Below, in pieces: positions 16,829 to 25,687 of a DNA stretch of 64,000 nucleotides. Both the position numbers and the translations under genes were made by a program. The stretch's first letter is position 1, and each line of letters starts with the position of its first letter. Source of the stretch: Algoriphagus mannitolivorans DSM 15301 (GTDB taxonomy: Bacteria > Bacteroidota > Bacteroidia > Cytophagales > Cyclobacteriaceae); assembly GCF_000429425.1 (NCBI RefSeq), contig NZ_AUBV01000001.1, positions 372,001 through 436,000 on the forward strand, in the 5' to 3' direction. A model generated the notes under the pieces. That model did no database searches. It was not told the origin of the DNA and saw only the letters and a program-made list of their open reading frames with translations.

Positions 16829-17050
16829 TCAATTATCTTTGATCCCCTTTGGATTTGGACAAGTACTAGCCCCAATGAGGGTGTATAGAGGGCAAAAACT
16901 CACAATACTGGTCAGAGTAAATATTACGGCTAGTGCCAATCCTACAACTCCAAGTACTCCGGAAATCGTCCCGGAAAAGTATAATGCCACTAAGATGATA
17001 GCCACCAGCAGTCTAATGACTCGGTCAGCAATTCCCATGTTCTTTTTCAT
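16829..17050 (-). CDS. Small DUF2892 (YgaP-type) inner-membrane protein
   Basis: This 73-residue protein begins MKKNMGIADRVIRLLVA, the standard start of DUF2892, with two membrane helices and a C-terminal FCPLYTLIGASTCP segment with two cysteines. The family often accompanies rhodanese domains and sulfur metabolism, but here it stands alone between two minus-strand genes and its role is unknown. Confidence 0.82.
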   Translation of the reverse strand: MKKNMGIADRVIRLLVAIILVALYFSGTISGVLGVVGLALAVIFTLTSIVSFCPLYTLIGASTCPNPKGIKDN

Positions 17051-17157
17051 AATTGGTTGGTTTTGGTTAATGTTTCACTCCTTAACTACTTCACTGAATA
17101 AAAGTAGTTGAACATTAGTAGGATATCCATGACAAAAGTCACAGAAGGGAGTGATTT

Positions 17158-18198
17158 TCAGCTCCCTAAAAAGTAGGATCTCATAACCTTTTCAGCCATT
17201 TTTCCCTGTGGAGTGAAGTCCGGCTGACGGGAATGGTTTTCGGGATACCATTTCCAAAAATATACTCCAGCCAACCATTCTTTCTTCCATGCTGTCTGAA
17301 AAAATGCCTCATAGCATCTTGCCTGGATTTCCTCTGAAAGAGCAATTTCCTTGCGTTCGTTAGGCCAAACCCAAGGCTCCATCGCTGCATCAATGGTGTT
17401 GCAATACCCTATCTCAGTAAAAAGGACCGGTTTTTTATATTTTTTCACGAGCTTTTCTACTCGGGGTAAATGAGAATTCCAGGAGGCGATCAATTCGCTC
17501 AATTCTGGCTGATGGCTTTTGGATAGAGGGAAATAGGCTTGAACGCCAATGTAATCCAAAGCATCCCAAAATTTAATTTTTTCAAATTCCGTAAAATTGG
17601 CAGCATAGGTAATCTTTCCAGAATAAACTTTTCGGACTTCAGCAATTACTTCTCTCCAGTCTTTTTCTCGAGCAGAAGATTTTTCGAGCTCTGTACCTAC
17701 ACAAAGCATGGGAAAGTTCAGTTTTTCGGCAAGCCGGGCATAGTCAAGAATAAAAGCCTTGTAATTCTCAAACCACTGCTTCCAATCGGCCTCGTTTTTC
17801 ATTTCAATCTCGCCTACCCAGCCCTCACGTACCCAAAGGTGAGGCTTCAGCATATTCATGATCCCATAACGACTGGAAGAATCCAAGGTAGCTTCAATTC
17901 CATAGGGAGTCTCTCCCCACCATCTCCGCTCATTGCTCATGTCCCAGCGGATTTCCGGGGAGTTTTTTTCTGCCTGCCAGCCAAATGGAGTCTGTGAAAT
18001 GGCATTAGCTCCGGTAGCCTTTAACTGGGCTATTTCTCCTCCTTTTAGTGGTTGACGGCTTCCCACCCAACAGACACCTTTCCATTTTTCTTGGGAGACC
18101 AGAATCGGGTCTTCAGGAATCAACCACAATCCGAAAAAAATCAGAAATATCATGCCCACAGAACTGAATAGATATAATTTGGTCTGGGGCATGTTCAT
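17158..18198 (-). CDS. Glycoside hydrolase family 113-like protein, membrane anchored
   Basis: This 346-residue protein has one N-terminal membrane anchor or signal (about 8-26) and a TIM-barrel domain resembling GH113 beta-mannanases. Expected catalytic residues are Glu170 in CVGTELEKSS (acid/base) and Glu262 in VLFTEIGYCN (nucleophile); FWDALDYIGVQAYFPLS is a strong family stretch. It is the last gene of the nine-gene operon that includes two GT2 enzymes and a polytopic transferase, so it probably trims or processes the glycan they make. One base separates it from the preceding gene. Confidence 0.8.
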   Translation of the reverse strand: MNMPQTKLYLFSSVGMIFLIFFGLWLIPEDPILVSQEKWKGVCWVGSRQPLKGGEIAQLKATGANAISQTPFGWQAEKNSPEIRWDMSNERRWWGETPYGIEATLDSSSRYGIMNMLKPHLWVREGWVGEIEMKNEADWKQWFENYKAFILDYARLAEKLNFPMLCVGTELEKSSAREKDWREVIAEVRKVYSGKITYAANFTEFEKIKFWDALDYIGVQAYFPLSKSHQPELSELIASWNSHLPRVEKLVKKYKKPVLFTEIGYCNTIDAAMEPWVWPNERKEIALSEEIQARCYEAFFQTAWKKEWLAGVYFWKWYPENHSRQPDFTPQGKMAEKVMRSYFLGS

Positions 18199-18199
18199 G

Positions 18200-18955
18200 T
18201 TAGTTTTTGAGGAGAGGTTCTACCCGGATATTTTCGAGGTTGATTTCAGAAAGCTTCTCCAATTTACCAGAAACATAGAGTTCTTCCATCTTTTCCAAAG
18301 GAGTATTTTTATCCTCAGGCTTGAGATTCAAGTAGTTTTGAAAGCGAATCCCTCCGACTTCTATCACATCACTCACTTCCCTCATTCGGATTCCACCACC
18401 ATCAGTATAATACAAATAGGCCATGTAATCCATCAGGTGATCTTCTTTTCCAAACCAGTAAATAAACTGATCCTCAAAATGGTCCCCTCCACCTTCTTGC
18501 TGAAAAGTAACTTTTACAACATCATATTTTTTTCCTTTGATTTCAGTTTCTCCAAGTAGAGTTTTTAAGGCAGCGACATCATTTAAGCCGTAGGGAAGAA
18601 ATGCAAAATAAGCTACCGAATTTACCGACCGGGAAAAGGCTCCGATTCTTTCCTCTGATAAGGTGTCTATTTTGATTCCATTTACAGTGCGGACAAAACC
18701 GGAATTGTTTAAAACATCCTTCACAGTACCTGTAGAATCTGTAAACTCTCTGGTGTATTCAAACTCGTTGGGAGTTTTGTAAATCACGTAATGGATATTG
18801 CGGAAGTCAAATTCAATTTTGGAACTCTCATAAGCTTTTCCTCCATGAGCCTCAATGGCAGCGTCCACGATTTTTTCTGCCTCGGTTCTGGAATCACAAG
18901 AGATAATTGCCAAAGCAAAAACTCCTATAATCAGGTAATTCAATAGGTATTTCAT
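18200..18955 (-). CDS. DUF6503-like lipoprotein (copy 1)
   Basis: This 251-residue protein has a lipoprotein signal with the lipobox near AIISC (Cys20). The mature part begins with EKIVDAAIEAHGG, close to the same region of its upstream neighbour, showing two related copies in tandem. The family appears in Bacteroidota as periplasmic lipoproteins without known activity, perhaps lipid-carrying. It lies 9 bases after copy 2 and 1 base before the GH113 gene. Confidence 0.72.
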   Translation of the reverse strand: MKYLLNYLIIGVFALAIISCDSRTEAEKIVDAAIEAHGGKAYESSKIEFDFRNIHYVIYKTPNEFEYTREFTDSTGTVKDVLNNSGFVRTVNGIKIDTLSEERIGAFSRSVNSVAYFAFLPYGLNDVAALKTLLGETEIKGKKYDVVKVTFQQEGGGDHFEDQFIYWFGKEDHLMDYMAYLYYTDGGGIRMREVSDVIEVGGIRFQNYLNLKPEDKNTPLEKMEELYVSGKLEKLSEINLENIRVEPLLKN

Positions 18956-18964
18956 CTGGATAAT

Positions 18965-19699
18965 TTATTTTTTTGGAGTAATCTGATAATCTGAATAGCG
19001 GTATTCTGCGCGCAAAAACAAGCGCTCTCCTTGCTCATTTATTCTCCAACTTTCTCGTTTGCCGTGAAGTTTCAAGCCTCCAGCATTTTCTTCTTCAAGG
19101 TCATAGACTAAGCTACGGTGGTCTTTGAGCTGAACTTCACTTCCAGCCATCAAATATGAATTCTGATCAAAAAAATACCACCAAATATCACTTTCAGGAC
19201 CATAATCCACGCGGATAGAGTGCACATTTTGGCCATTTTCAAGGGTTTTTATTCCTTCATAGGATAATGCATTCCCCTCTTCCAATAGTTTCCAAGGCTG
19301 AGCAACGGTATAAAAAGCTGCATCAAAATCCTTCTTCTTACTTGCCAAAAATCCCGGATTCTGAACTTCATTACCTCCCATAAAGTAGCTAAGATTTGCC
19401 CCATCGTAATGGATGACATGCTCCAGGCTGTCTTTAGTCCAGGTGATTTTCCCTTCAAAGTAGGGGTCAAACCGAAACTCATGCCATTGGTCCAATTCAG
19501 ATTCCACATTCCCATTTTCATCCAATAGCCTTGTCCATTTCCGAAACTGCAAAACCGAGACATTCTCCCATTTCTCCAGTCCGCCATGAGCTTCCACAGC
19601 TTTTTCCAAAACCTCCAAAGCTTGTTTCTCCGGGCTTTGGCTACACCCAAATCCGATAGCCAACAGCGTAATTGCAAGAATCCAGTTTCTAGTTTTCAT
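18965..19699 (-). CDS. DUF6503-like lipoprotein (copy 2)
   Basis: This 244-residue protein has a signal ending at the lipobox (AIGFGC, Cys19) and a mature start EVLEKAVEAHGG that matches copy 1. The rest has beta-strand patterns such as HYDGANLSYFMGG and VRVDYGP-like segments. The two copies have diverged strongly, so they may bind different ligands or form a heteromer. The start overlaps the stop of the polytopic transferase by 4 bases. Confidence 0.7.
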   Translation of the reverse strand: MKTRNWILAITLLAIGFGCSQSPEKQALEVLEKAVEAHGGLEKWENVSVLQFRKWTRLLDENGNVESELDQWHEFRFDPYFEGKITWTKDSLEHVIHYDGANLSYFMGGNEVQNPGFLASKKKDFDAAFYTVAQPWKLLEEGNALSYEGIKTLENGQNVHSIRVDYGPESDIWWYFFDQNSYLMAGSEVQLKDHRSLVYDLEEENAGGLKLHGKRESWRINEQGERLFLRAEYRYSDYQITPKK

Positions 19700-21069
19700 T
19701 GAAGCGAATTGATAAATGTTCCTTTTTCGTGATTTATGGTTTCGAAATTAGAGTTTCTTTTTGGTTGAAAATAATCCAACCAAATCCCGAGGAAGACCAA
19801 GCCATATTCTAATAACAAGAATAGCGGGTTTTCCCAATTCTCAGGATTTCCATAGGCCTGATAAGAAAATATCGCTCCAAAAGACCAAAGCAAAAACGTT
19901 TTACGGCCAGCCAGGACACTTAAGCCTAAGCCCGGCAGTAGGTACCAAGGGTGCACCACCGGCTGTAAGATCAAGTAAATCAAATAGACCATTACCATTA
20001 AATCCACAAGTCCGGCGACTTGAATTGGCCTTCTTTTCCAGCATAAAAATAAGATAAGCACCACAGTCAAAAGACTTAAGACTTGGGTCAAATCCCTGAT
20101 CATATTATAGCCTTGGATCCAAAATCCTACCTCTCGGAATATGTAATACAAGGAGGCATTGAACTCAAATTTTCCCGAGTAAAGCCGCAAGCTTTCGAAA
20201 AATTTCAAATACGACTCCCCCAGGAATAAAATCCCCATACTCCCTCCGAATATTACTCCAAAAACTATCCAAAAAGACATCTTTTTAGTAATCTCCCGAA
20301 AAAAGAAAAAGGCAGGAAATAGGATCAAAGGAAGAAGTTTCAGACCTGCAGCCATTGCCCAGAAGCCTCCGGACAACCCAAACTTACTGTGAGATAAAGC
20401 AAATACAGAAGCCAAAAGAAAAAACAAAACCAAACCTTCAAAGTGGACATTCCCTATGGTTTCCATGACCACAAAGGGATTGAGCCAATACCAAATCATA
20501 TAGGTGGAAGTGCGATTCCATCGATCGAGCAGACGGAATAGAAGAAAAAATACCCCCAACTCTCCAAAAAGCAGTAAGATTCTCAATCCCAAAACCCCCA
20601 AGGTCTGAGAGTCCACAAAAACTTCTGAGACCAACCAAAATGCTCCCTGATTCAAAGGAGGATATACAGAATAATAATCCGGGGAATTCATGTCATCAAA
20701 CAATCCTAGCTGGTAGTCTGAAATGGGTGATGCTGGATTTTCCACCCATTTTCCGGGGGTTTTCGAATAGGGATTTTCTCCAAGTTCCAGCAGCTTTCCA
20801 TCCCAAAGAAAACGGGCATAATCCTCTGACCAATTGGGAACCAGCATGCCTACAGAAATCCGCATCCCAAGACCTAATAAAAAGACATATTTCCAGGAAA
20901 AGCTATTCTTTGACCAGTAATTAATACTGATCATTCCCAGGAAGATCCCCGAAAACAACAGGAAAGTGGTCAAAAAATCTTCTCTTGGAGTGGCCGCTAA
21001 AAAATGGCTACTCAATAGCATCAAGCCCGAAACCAGAATCTTCAGGCTCTTTTGGAAGATTGGACTCAA
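19696..21069 (-). CDS. Polytopic membrane glycosyltransferase (GT87/mannosyltransferase-like)
   Basis: This 457-residue integral membrane protein has about ten to eleven hydrophobic segments. The first loop contains WSEDYARFLWDGKLLELGENPYSKTP, and DYYSVYPPLNQGAFW follows; this Asp-containing loop and ENPY motif are typical of GT-C polyprenyl-phosphate-sugar transferases (GT87/DUF2029-like). It should use a polyprenol-linked sugar as donor, which fits the DPM-like GT2 two genes upstream. Both borders overlap neighbours by 4 bases. Confidence 0.75.
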   Translation of the reverse strand: MSPIFQKSLKILVSGLMLLSSHFLAATPREDFLTTFLLFSGIFLGMISINYWSKNSFSWKYVFLLGLGMRISVGMLVPNWSEDYARFLWDGKLLELGENPYSKTPGKWVENPASPISDYQLGLFDDMNSPDYYSVYPPLNQGAFWLVSEVFVDSQTLGVLGLRILLLFGELGVFFLLFRLLDRWNRTSTYMIWYWLNPFVVMETIGNVHFEGLVLFFLLASVFALSHSKFGLSGGFWAMAAGLKLLPLILFPAFFFFREITKKMSFWIVFGVIFGGSMGILFLGESYLKFFESLRLYSGKFEFNASLYYIFREVGFWIQGYNMIRDLTQVLSLLTVVLILFLCWKRRPIQVAGLVDLMVMVYLIYLILQPVVHPWYLLPGLGLSVLAGRKTFLLWSFGAIFSYQAYGNPENWENPLFLLLEYGLVFLGIWLDYFQPKRNSNFETINHEKGTFINSLQ

Positions 21070-21965
21070 AGTCCCAAATCCTTTCTGAGAGGCTCAAATA
21101 CCTTCTCATTTTTATTCCAATAATCCATCATTTGCATGGAAGCCCTTGTAGCTGTGGTGATCTCAGATTGCCCATTAGATTTGGTCCAAGTCTCTGTGAA
21201 TCCCAAAATTTCATACGGAAAGAAATTCTGATACCTGATGGAAATTTTTCTTCCGATCTCCTCATAAATCACCATTATCTCAGATTGATTCGCTCCGAGA
21301 TCCTTTTTTGAAATCGTGGCCATATGGGATTCCATCGGGATGTGAGAGAACCGCTGAAAAATCAAGCTAGGGATCAGTTTGGAATTTCCCATTGGGACCA
21401 GTTCGGGATTCAGGCGAATCAAGTTGAAAATTTCCTCTTCCGGCAGACCAGCAAGCTTTCCGCTCTGATCTCCTTCAGACTCGAAATACGAAAAAAGCTG
21501 ATAAGAATAATTTCCATTTTTGAAATTCAACTGGCTAAAAGACTGACCGCACCATTCCGTTACAGAAGAGGTAATCTTGGGAGAGCTCAGATCTTCATAA
21601 ACTGGAGTAAACACCGACAGCATGGTATGGTAGGGATACACCCCTGTGACAAACTCCCGCGTCATATTCAGCTTCATTACCTTCTGAGCGTCATTTGGAG
21701 TTTCTTGAGGATTATCGAGCTTCACTTGTTTCTTCTTGGAAAAATCCTCCGTGACAAAAATCATCACCGCCTGACCTTCCCTGACTTCACCATATCGGCT
21801 CTGCTGAAGGTTAAACACGTTGATTTCTGCCTTCCCTTGATACCAATATTTTGCAAACTGCTCCTCTTCCACTCCCTCTCTTCCAGAGGATTGACAGGAG
21901 AATAATACCATAGAGCTGAGGATGAGACCACAGAAATAGCGAAGTGTCTTGCGGGATTTGGTCAT
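21066..21965 (-). CDS. Conserved lipoprotein of unknown function
   Basis: This 299-residue protein has a lipoprotein signal (LILSSMVLFSC, Cys24) and a mature region beginning EEEQFAKYWYQGKAEINVFNLQQSRYGE. Similar Bacteroidota proteins are often labelled septum formation inhibitor Maf, but there is no nucleotide pyrophosphatase motif and the label looks like propagated error. It may assist the membrane transferase it precedes by a 4-base overlap. Confidence 0.65.
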   Translation of the reverse strand: MTKSRKTLRYFCGLILSSMVLFSCQSSGREGVEEEQFAKYWYQGKAEINVFNLQQSRYGEVREGQAVMIFVTEDFSKKKQVKLDNPQETPNDAQKVMKLNMTREFVTGVYPYHTMLSVFTPVYEDLSSPKITSSVTEWCGQSFSQLNFKNGNYSYQLFSYFESEGDQSGKLAGLPEEEIFNLIRLNPELVPMGNSKLIPSLIFQRFSHIPMESHMATISKKDLGANQSEIMVIYEEIGRKISIRYQNFFPYEILGFTETWTKSNGQSEITTATRASMQMMDYWNKNEKVFEPLRKDLGL

Positions 21966-21978
21966 AGCAAAATCTTTT

Positions 21979-22671
21979 TCACATGTATTTAAAGATCGTC
22001 AAAATAATTTTATACCCCGCACCAAAAACTCCTTTCACTGTGCCACTTACTTTAGAGACTCCGATTCTTTTTCGGTAGTTAACCGGAACTTCTGTGTATT
22101 TCAAGCCTGCTTGATGAGCCTTGATTTGCATTTCGATAGTCCAGCCATAGTTTTCATCGACCATATTTAGAAAAAGGAGTTTATTCCAAAGAATGGCCCG
22201 AAATGGACCAAGATCTGAAAACTTGGCACCTTGAATGTATTTCATCATCGTGGTGGCCAACCAATTTCCAAAAACCTGGGGAATGGTCATGGATCCCTTT
22301 TCTCTTTTCCCCTGAGCCCTGGATCCTATCACCATGTCAGCTTCACCTTCCAGAATCGGTTGGATCAGTAGCTTCATTTCTTCAGGGTAATCCGAATAGT
22401 CCCCGTCCAAAAACACGACTAAATCGGGCTGAATCTCCTGCTTTCTAATCCAGTCCATTGCCGTAAGACAGGCTTTGCCGTACCCTTTCTGAGGTTCAAA
22501 AACCACAACGGCCCCGGCTTCTTTAGCAACCACAGCCGTTTTGTCCGTGGAGTTGTTGTTGGCAACGACAATATGCCGGACCAAGGAGGGTATTTCAGCA
22601 ATTACTTTGGGAAGGGATCGCTCTTCGTTATAGGCAGGGATAATGACGTCGATAATCGGTGGTTGAAGCAT
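21979..22671 (-). CDS. GT2 glycosyltransferase, dolichyl/polyprenyl-phosphate mannose synthase-like
   Basis: This 230-residue soluble GT-A enzyme opens with IDVIIPAYNEERSLP and has VANNNSTDKT and FLDGDYSDYP, where Asp89 and Asp91 form the metal DXD site. It has no strong transmembrane tail, so it resembles the short dolichyl-phosphate-mannose synthase class that loads a sugar from a nucleotide donor onto a polyprenyl phosphate. That product would feed the GT87-like membrane enzyme downstream. It starts 2 bases after the larger GT2. Confidence 0.83.
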   Translation of the reverse strand: MLQPPIIDVIIPAYNEERSLPKVIAEIPSLVRHIVVANNNSTDKTAVVAKEAGAVVVFEPQKGYGKACLTAMDWIRKQEIQPDLVVFLDGDYSDYPEEMKLLIQPILEGEADMVIGSRAQGKREKGSMTIPQVFGNWLATTMMKYIQGAKFSDLGPFRAILWNKLLFLNMVDENYGWTIEMQIKAHQAGLKYTEVPVNYRKRIGVSKVSGTVKGVFGAGYKIILTIFKYM

Positions 22672-22673
22672 AC

Positions 22674-24143
22674 TTAACGGCCTAAACCGTAGGATTTGAA
22701 TGAGGTGATAAAGACAAGCCCATAACCTAAGGCTAATAGACTATGAAATGGAAGAAACAGATAATTCCCTTCCTGAATGGCTAAAAAAACCATCCCTCCA
22801 AATACCAGGGCAAATATTCCTTCAAACCAGGTGGTCACGGGCATTCTATGAAGTAGGTATTTGTTGGAAGAAAGTTTAATTTTTCCGGACTCCAGATTGA
22901 ATTTAGGAGTACGGATAAAGGGTGATTTTTTACCAGTCAGACCTTCCCAAACTGCCTGTGAGTTGTGCAAAGCCAATCCCATGGAGACAGAGAGAAACAG
23001 CGGTAATTGCCAGATAACGCCCAGAGCTGAGCCAGCCCAAGTTTTTTTCCCCACAAAAAAAGAAATCAAATACACCAAGGCAATGATGACAAATCCAACA
23101 AGGAATATTGCAGATAATTTTACCCAAAAATCCGGAATCAAACCCTTTGTGGCAGCCAACCAGACTCCAATGCTGCTAAGGCTGGTAAGTAAAACTGCGA
23201 TGAAAATCGTAGAGTTGAACAAATGGGCAAAAGAATGGAATTTGACTCTAGGAGCATGATTTTCAGAAAACACCTTGCCGGCATGCTTTGCAGCACACTC
23301 TGCCCCGCCTTTGGTCCAACGAAACTGTTGACTTTTGATTGCTGACATGACGGGAGGCAATTCAGCAGGAGACTCGATTTCTGGACGATAGACAAACTTC
23401 CAACCTTTTCGCTGTGCCCGATAGCTAAGGTCTAAGTCCTCCGTCAAGGTATCATCGTGCCAGTTTCCGGAATCAAGAATGCAGGTTTTCCGCCAAATCC
23501 CTCCTGTACCGTTGAAATTGATAAAAGCCCCCTGCTGGTTTCTTCCCATCTGCTCGATAAAGAAGTGGGCATCCAAAGCGAAAGCCTGGAGTCGGGTCAA
23601 TAAAGAAAAACGTCTGTTTAAATGCGTCCAACGGCTTTGAACCATTCCCACTTTCTCCGAAGAAAAATAAGGCAAGGTCTTCAGGAGAAAATCCGGGTCT
23701 GGAACAAAATCCGCATCAAAAATAGCGATGAACTCTCCATCTGCTTTCTCCAAGCCCTCTCGAAGGGCGCCGGCCTTAAATCCCTCCCGATTCACTCGGT
23801 GGAGGTATTGAAAGTTGACTTCAGGGTATTCTTTGATTTTTTGCAAAATCAATTCACAGGTCTGGTCGGTGCTGTCATCCAGGATCTGAATTTCTAACAG
23901 ATGGGCCGGATAGTTTAATTTTGCCACGGAATCGATTAATCGCTCTACCACATACAGCTCATTGAAAACCGGGAGTTGTACAGTGACTTTTGGCCAAGAC
24001 TCAGGAGTTTTTTGGGGCGTTTTGGAGAACTCCTTTTGAGCTTTAATAAAGTGAAAGAGTAAATGCCCCTGCGCCAAGCTGTACAGGAGAATAAAGCTCA
24101 TTCCGAGAAAATACAATCCACAGAGGATATAGAGTAGAATCAT
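22674..24143 (-). CDS. GT2 membrane glycosyltransferase, cellulose/glucomannan synthase-like
   Basis: This 489-residue protein has an N-terminal membrane helix, a GT-A domain and about four C-terminal membrane helices. Signature residues of processive GT2 enzymes are visible: LDD (Asp90), DAD (143-145), TED (234-236) and QQFRW (272-276). This D,D,D,QxxRW set fits polymer or repeated-sugar synthesis such as glucomannan or ceramide glucosylation. The start overlaps the Fe-S gene stop by one base (TAATG). Confidence 0.85.
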   Translation of the reverse strand: MILLYILCGLYFLGMSFILLYSLAQGHLLFHFIKAQKEFSKTPQKTPESWPKVTVQLPVFNELYVVERLIDSVAKLNYPAHLLEIQILDDSTDQTCELILQKIKEYPEVNFQYLHRVNREGFKAGALREGLEKADGEFIAIFDADFVPDPDFLLKTLPYFSSEKVGMVQSRWTHLNRRFSLLTRLQAFALDAHFFIEQMGRNQQGAFINFNGTGGIWRKTCILDSGNWHDDTLTEDLDLSYRAQRKGWKFVYRPEIESPAELPPVMSAIKSQQFRWTKGGAECAAKHAGKVFSENHAPRVKFHSFAHLFNSTIFIAVLLTSLSSIGVWLAATKGLIPDFWVKLSAIFLVGFVIIALVYLISFFVGKKTWAGSALGVIWQLPLFLSVSMGLALHNSQAVWEGLTGKKSPFIRTPKFNLESGKIKLSSNKYLLHRMPVTTWFEGIFALVFGGMVFLAIQEGNYLFLPFHSLLALGYGLVFITSFKSYGLGR

Positions 24144-25687
24144 TAGGATTTAATCTTGATAGAATCATTTCCAATCAATATTGGAAACTCCTCAAAACGA
24201 CTTTCTTCAGAATCATTTTCCAGCTTCAATACTCCTCGTGGACAAACCGCAGAACAAACTCCACAACCTACACAGGAGGAGCGGACGATATTTTGACCGC
24301 GCTGTGCATACCAGCGGACGTCGATTCCCATTTCGCAGTAAGTAGAGCAATTCCCGCAGGAAATACATTGGCCCCCATTGGTCGTGATTCTAAATCTGGA
24401 CTTAAAGCGCTGCACGATCCCTAAGTAAGCTGCCAGAGGACATCCAAACCTACACCAGACCCGATTTCCCATAAATGGATAAAATCCAGTCCCTACCACA
24501 CCTGCAAAAGCAGAACCAATGGCAAATCCATAAAAGGAGTGCAATTGATTGGTCACATTTCCCAGTAAAGCAAATTCGCTGAAATAGTTAACGATGGTCA
24601 ACAGTGTCATGAGATTAACCAAAACCAACACACCATGAATAATCCATCGCTCATATTTCCAAGCCTTTAGGGACTTATCTGAAAGCTGACGGAATGGGTC
24701 ACCTACCGTCTCTGCCAGCCCTCCACATCCACACACCCAAGAACAATACCACCTTTTACCGAAGAAATAGGTGAACACTGGTACGCCTACAATTATCAAC
24801 AAAATCCCCCAAATCAGCATAAAAAACCCTACGCCTCCCGAGGAAAGAAAGGTATTGAGCTGATAATCATAGAAAAAATCATAATCCAAAGGCCAGATAT
24901 TCTTAAAGTCAAAATAAGGCTGATTCAGCAATACCAAAATCTCAGGAATCAGAAATGCAAAGGCAGTTTGAAAAAACATCACCGAGGCAGTTCGAAGCTG
25001 CTGGTACTTATTTCCTCTGTATTTTCGGAACATGCGAAGTCCCATCACCAAAATGGCCAGGGTGTAAATAAACCCATACAAAAACCATTGGCTCGCGGGT
25101 CCACCACTAAGGATTCTTGAAAGGGGATCGACCATCCAAACCAAATTGACCAAATAGGCAGGAAACCAATATAATAGGATATAAAACAGAATTAAATAAG
25201 CCCCGGTGATCATTCCCAACCATCCCCGGTTTTTGAGTTTGGAATGGAAAATTCCATTGTTTTTGATTCCCGGAGACTCTTCTTCATGTTGCCTGAAATT
25301 GTACAAAAAACCTCCCAGAACTGCCAGGCCTATGGAAAGCCCCAACCAAAGCCAAGGGTTTTCTTTGGATGGACTCTGGACCGAAGCTTTGGCCAAGGCA
25401 AAACTGTAATCATCCCAAATGACCTGATCCCAAAGTTGGTTTGACTTCAGGGAATCATTATAGGCGGAAAAATGTCGATTGAAGTCGCCTAGAAAAGCAA
25501 AGTTGGAAGGGTAGGATTGACCATACATCGGCGAAAGAATTTCGGCCATTCTCTCTTGGTGAATTTCCTTGGTATTCTGCTCCACCAGTTCTTGCGACAT
25601 TTGATAATTGCCCAAGAAAGGAACCAGGGTAAAGACCAGGATTCCCAAAAGAAAAATAATCACTCCTGTTTTTTCAAACCATTTCAT
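24143..25687 (-). CDS. NosR/NapH-like membrane protein with two 4Fe-4S clusters
   Basis: This 514-residue protein has an N-terminal helix, an extracytoplasmic segment (about 30-105) and about seven more helices. Cysteine sites include CSWVCGCGG (315, 319, 321) and CRFGCP (412, 416), which are NapH/NosR-like membrane motifs, then two ferredoxin motifs at 441/444/447/451 and 472/475/478/482. It should pass electrons between a membrane quinone pool and soluble partners. The FAD reductase upstream overlaps it by 4 bases, and glycosyltransferases follow, an unusual combination. Confidence 0.82.
   Translation of the reverse strand: MKWFEKTGVIIFLLGILVFTLVPFLGNYQMSQELVEQNTKEIHQERMAEILSPMYGQSYPSNFAFLGDFNRHFSAYNDSLKSNQLWDQVIWDDYSFALAKASVQSPSKENPWLWLGLSIGLAVLGGFLYNFRQHEEESPGIKNNGIFHSKLKNRGWLGMITGAYLILFYILLYWFPAYLVNLVWMVDPLSRILSGGPASQWFLYGFIYTLAILVMGLRMFRKYRGNKYQQLRTASVMFFQTAFAFLIPEILVLLNQPYFDFKNIWPLDYDFFYDYQLNTFLSSGGVGFFMLIWGILLIIVGVPVFTYFFGKRWYCSWVCGCGGLAETVGDPFRQLSDKSLKAWKYERWIIHGVLVLVNLMTLLTIVNYFSEFALLGNVTNQLHSFYGFAIGSAFAGVVGTGFYPFMGNRVWCRFGCPLAAYLGIVQRFKSRFRITTNGGQCISCGNCSTYCEMGIDVRWYAQRGQNIVRSSCVGCGVCSAVCPRGVLKLENDSEESRFEEFPILIGNDSIKIKS

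Noticed and set aside
21066..21965. Maf (septum formation inhibitor) identity
   Set aside because: It is a lipoprotein without the Maf nucleotide pyrophosphatase motifs; the label seems to be an inherited error.
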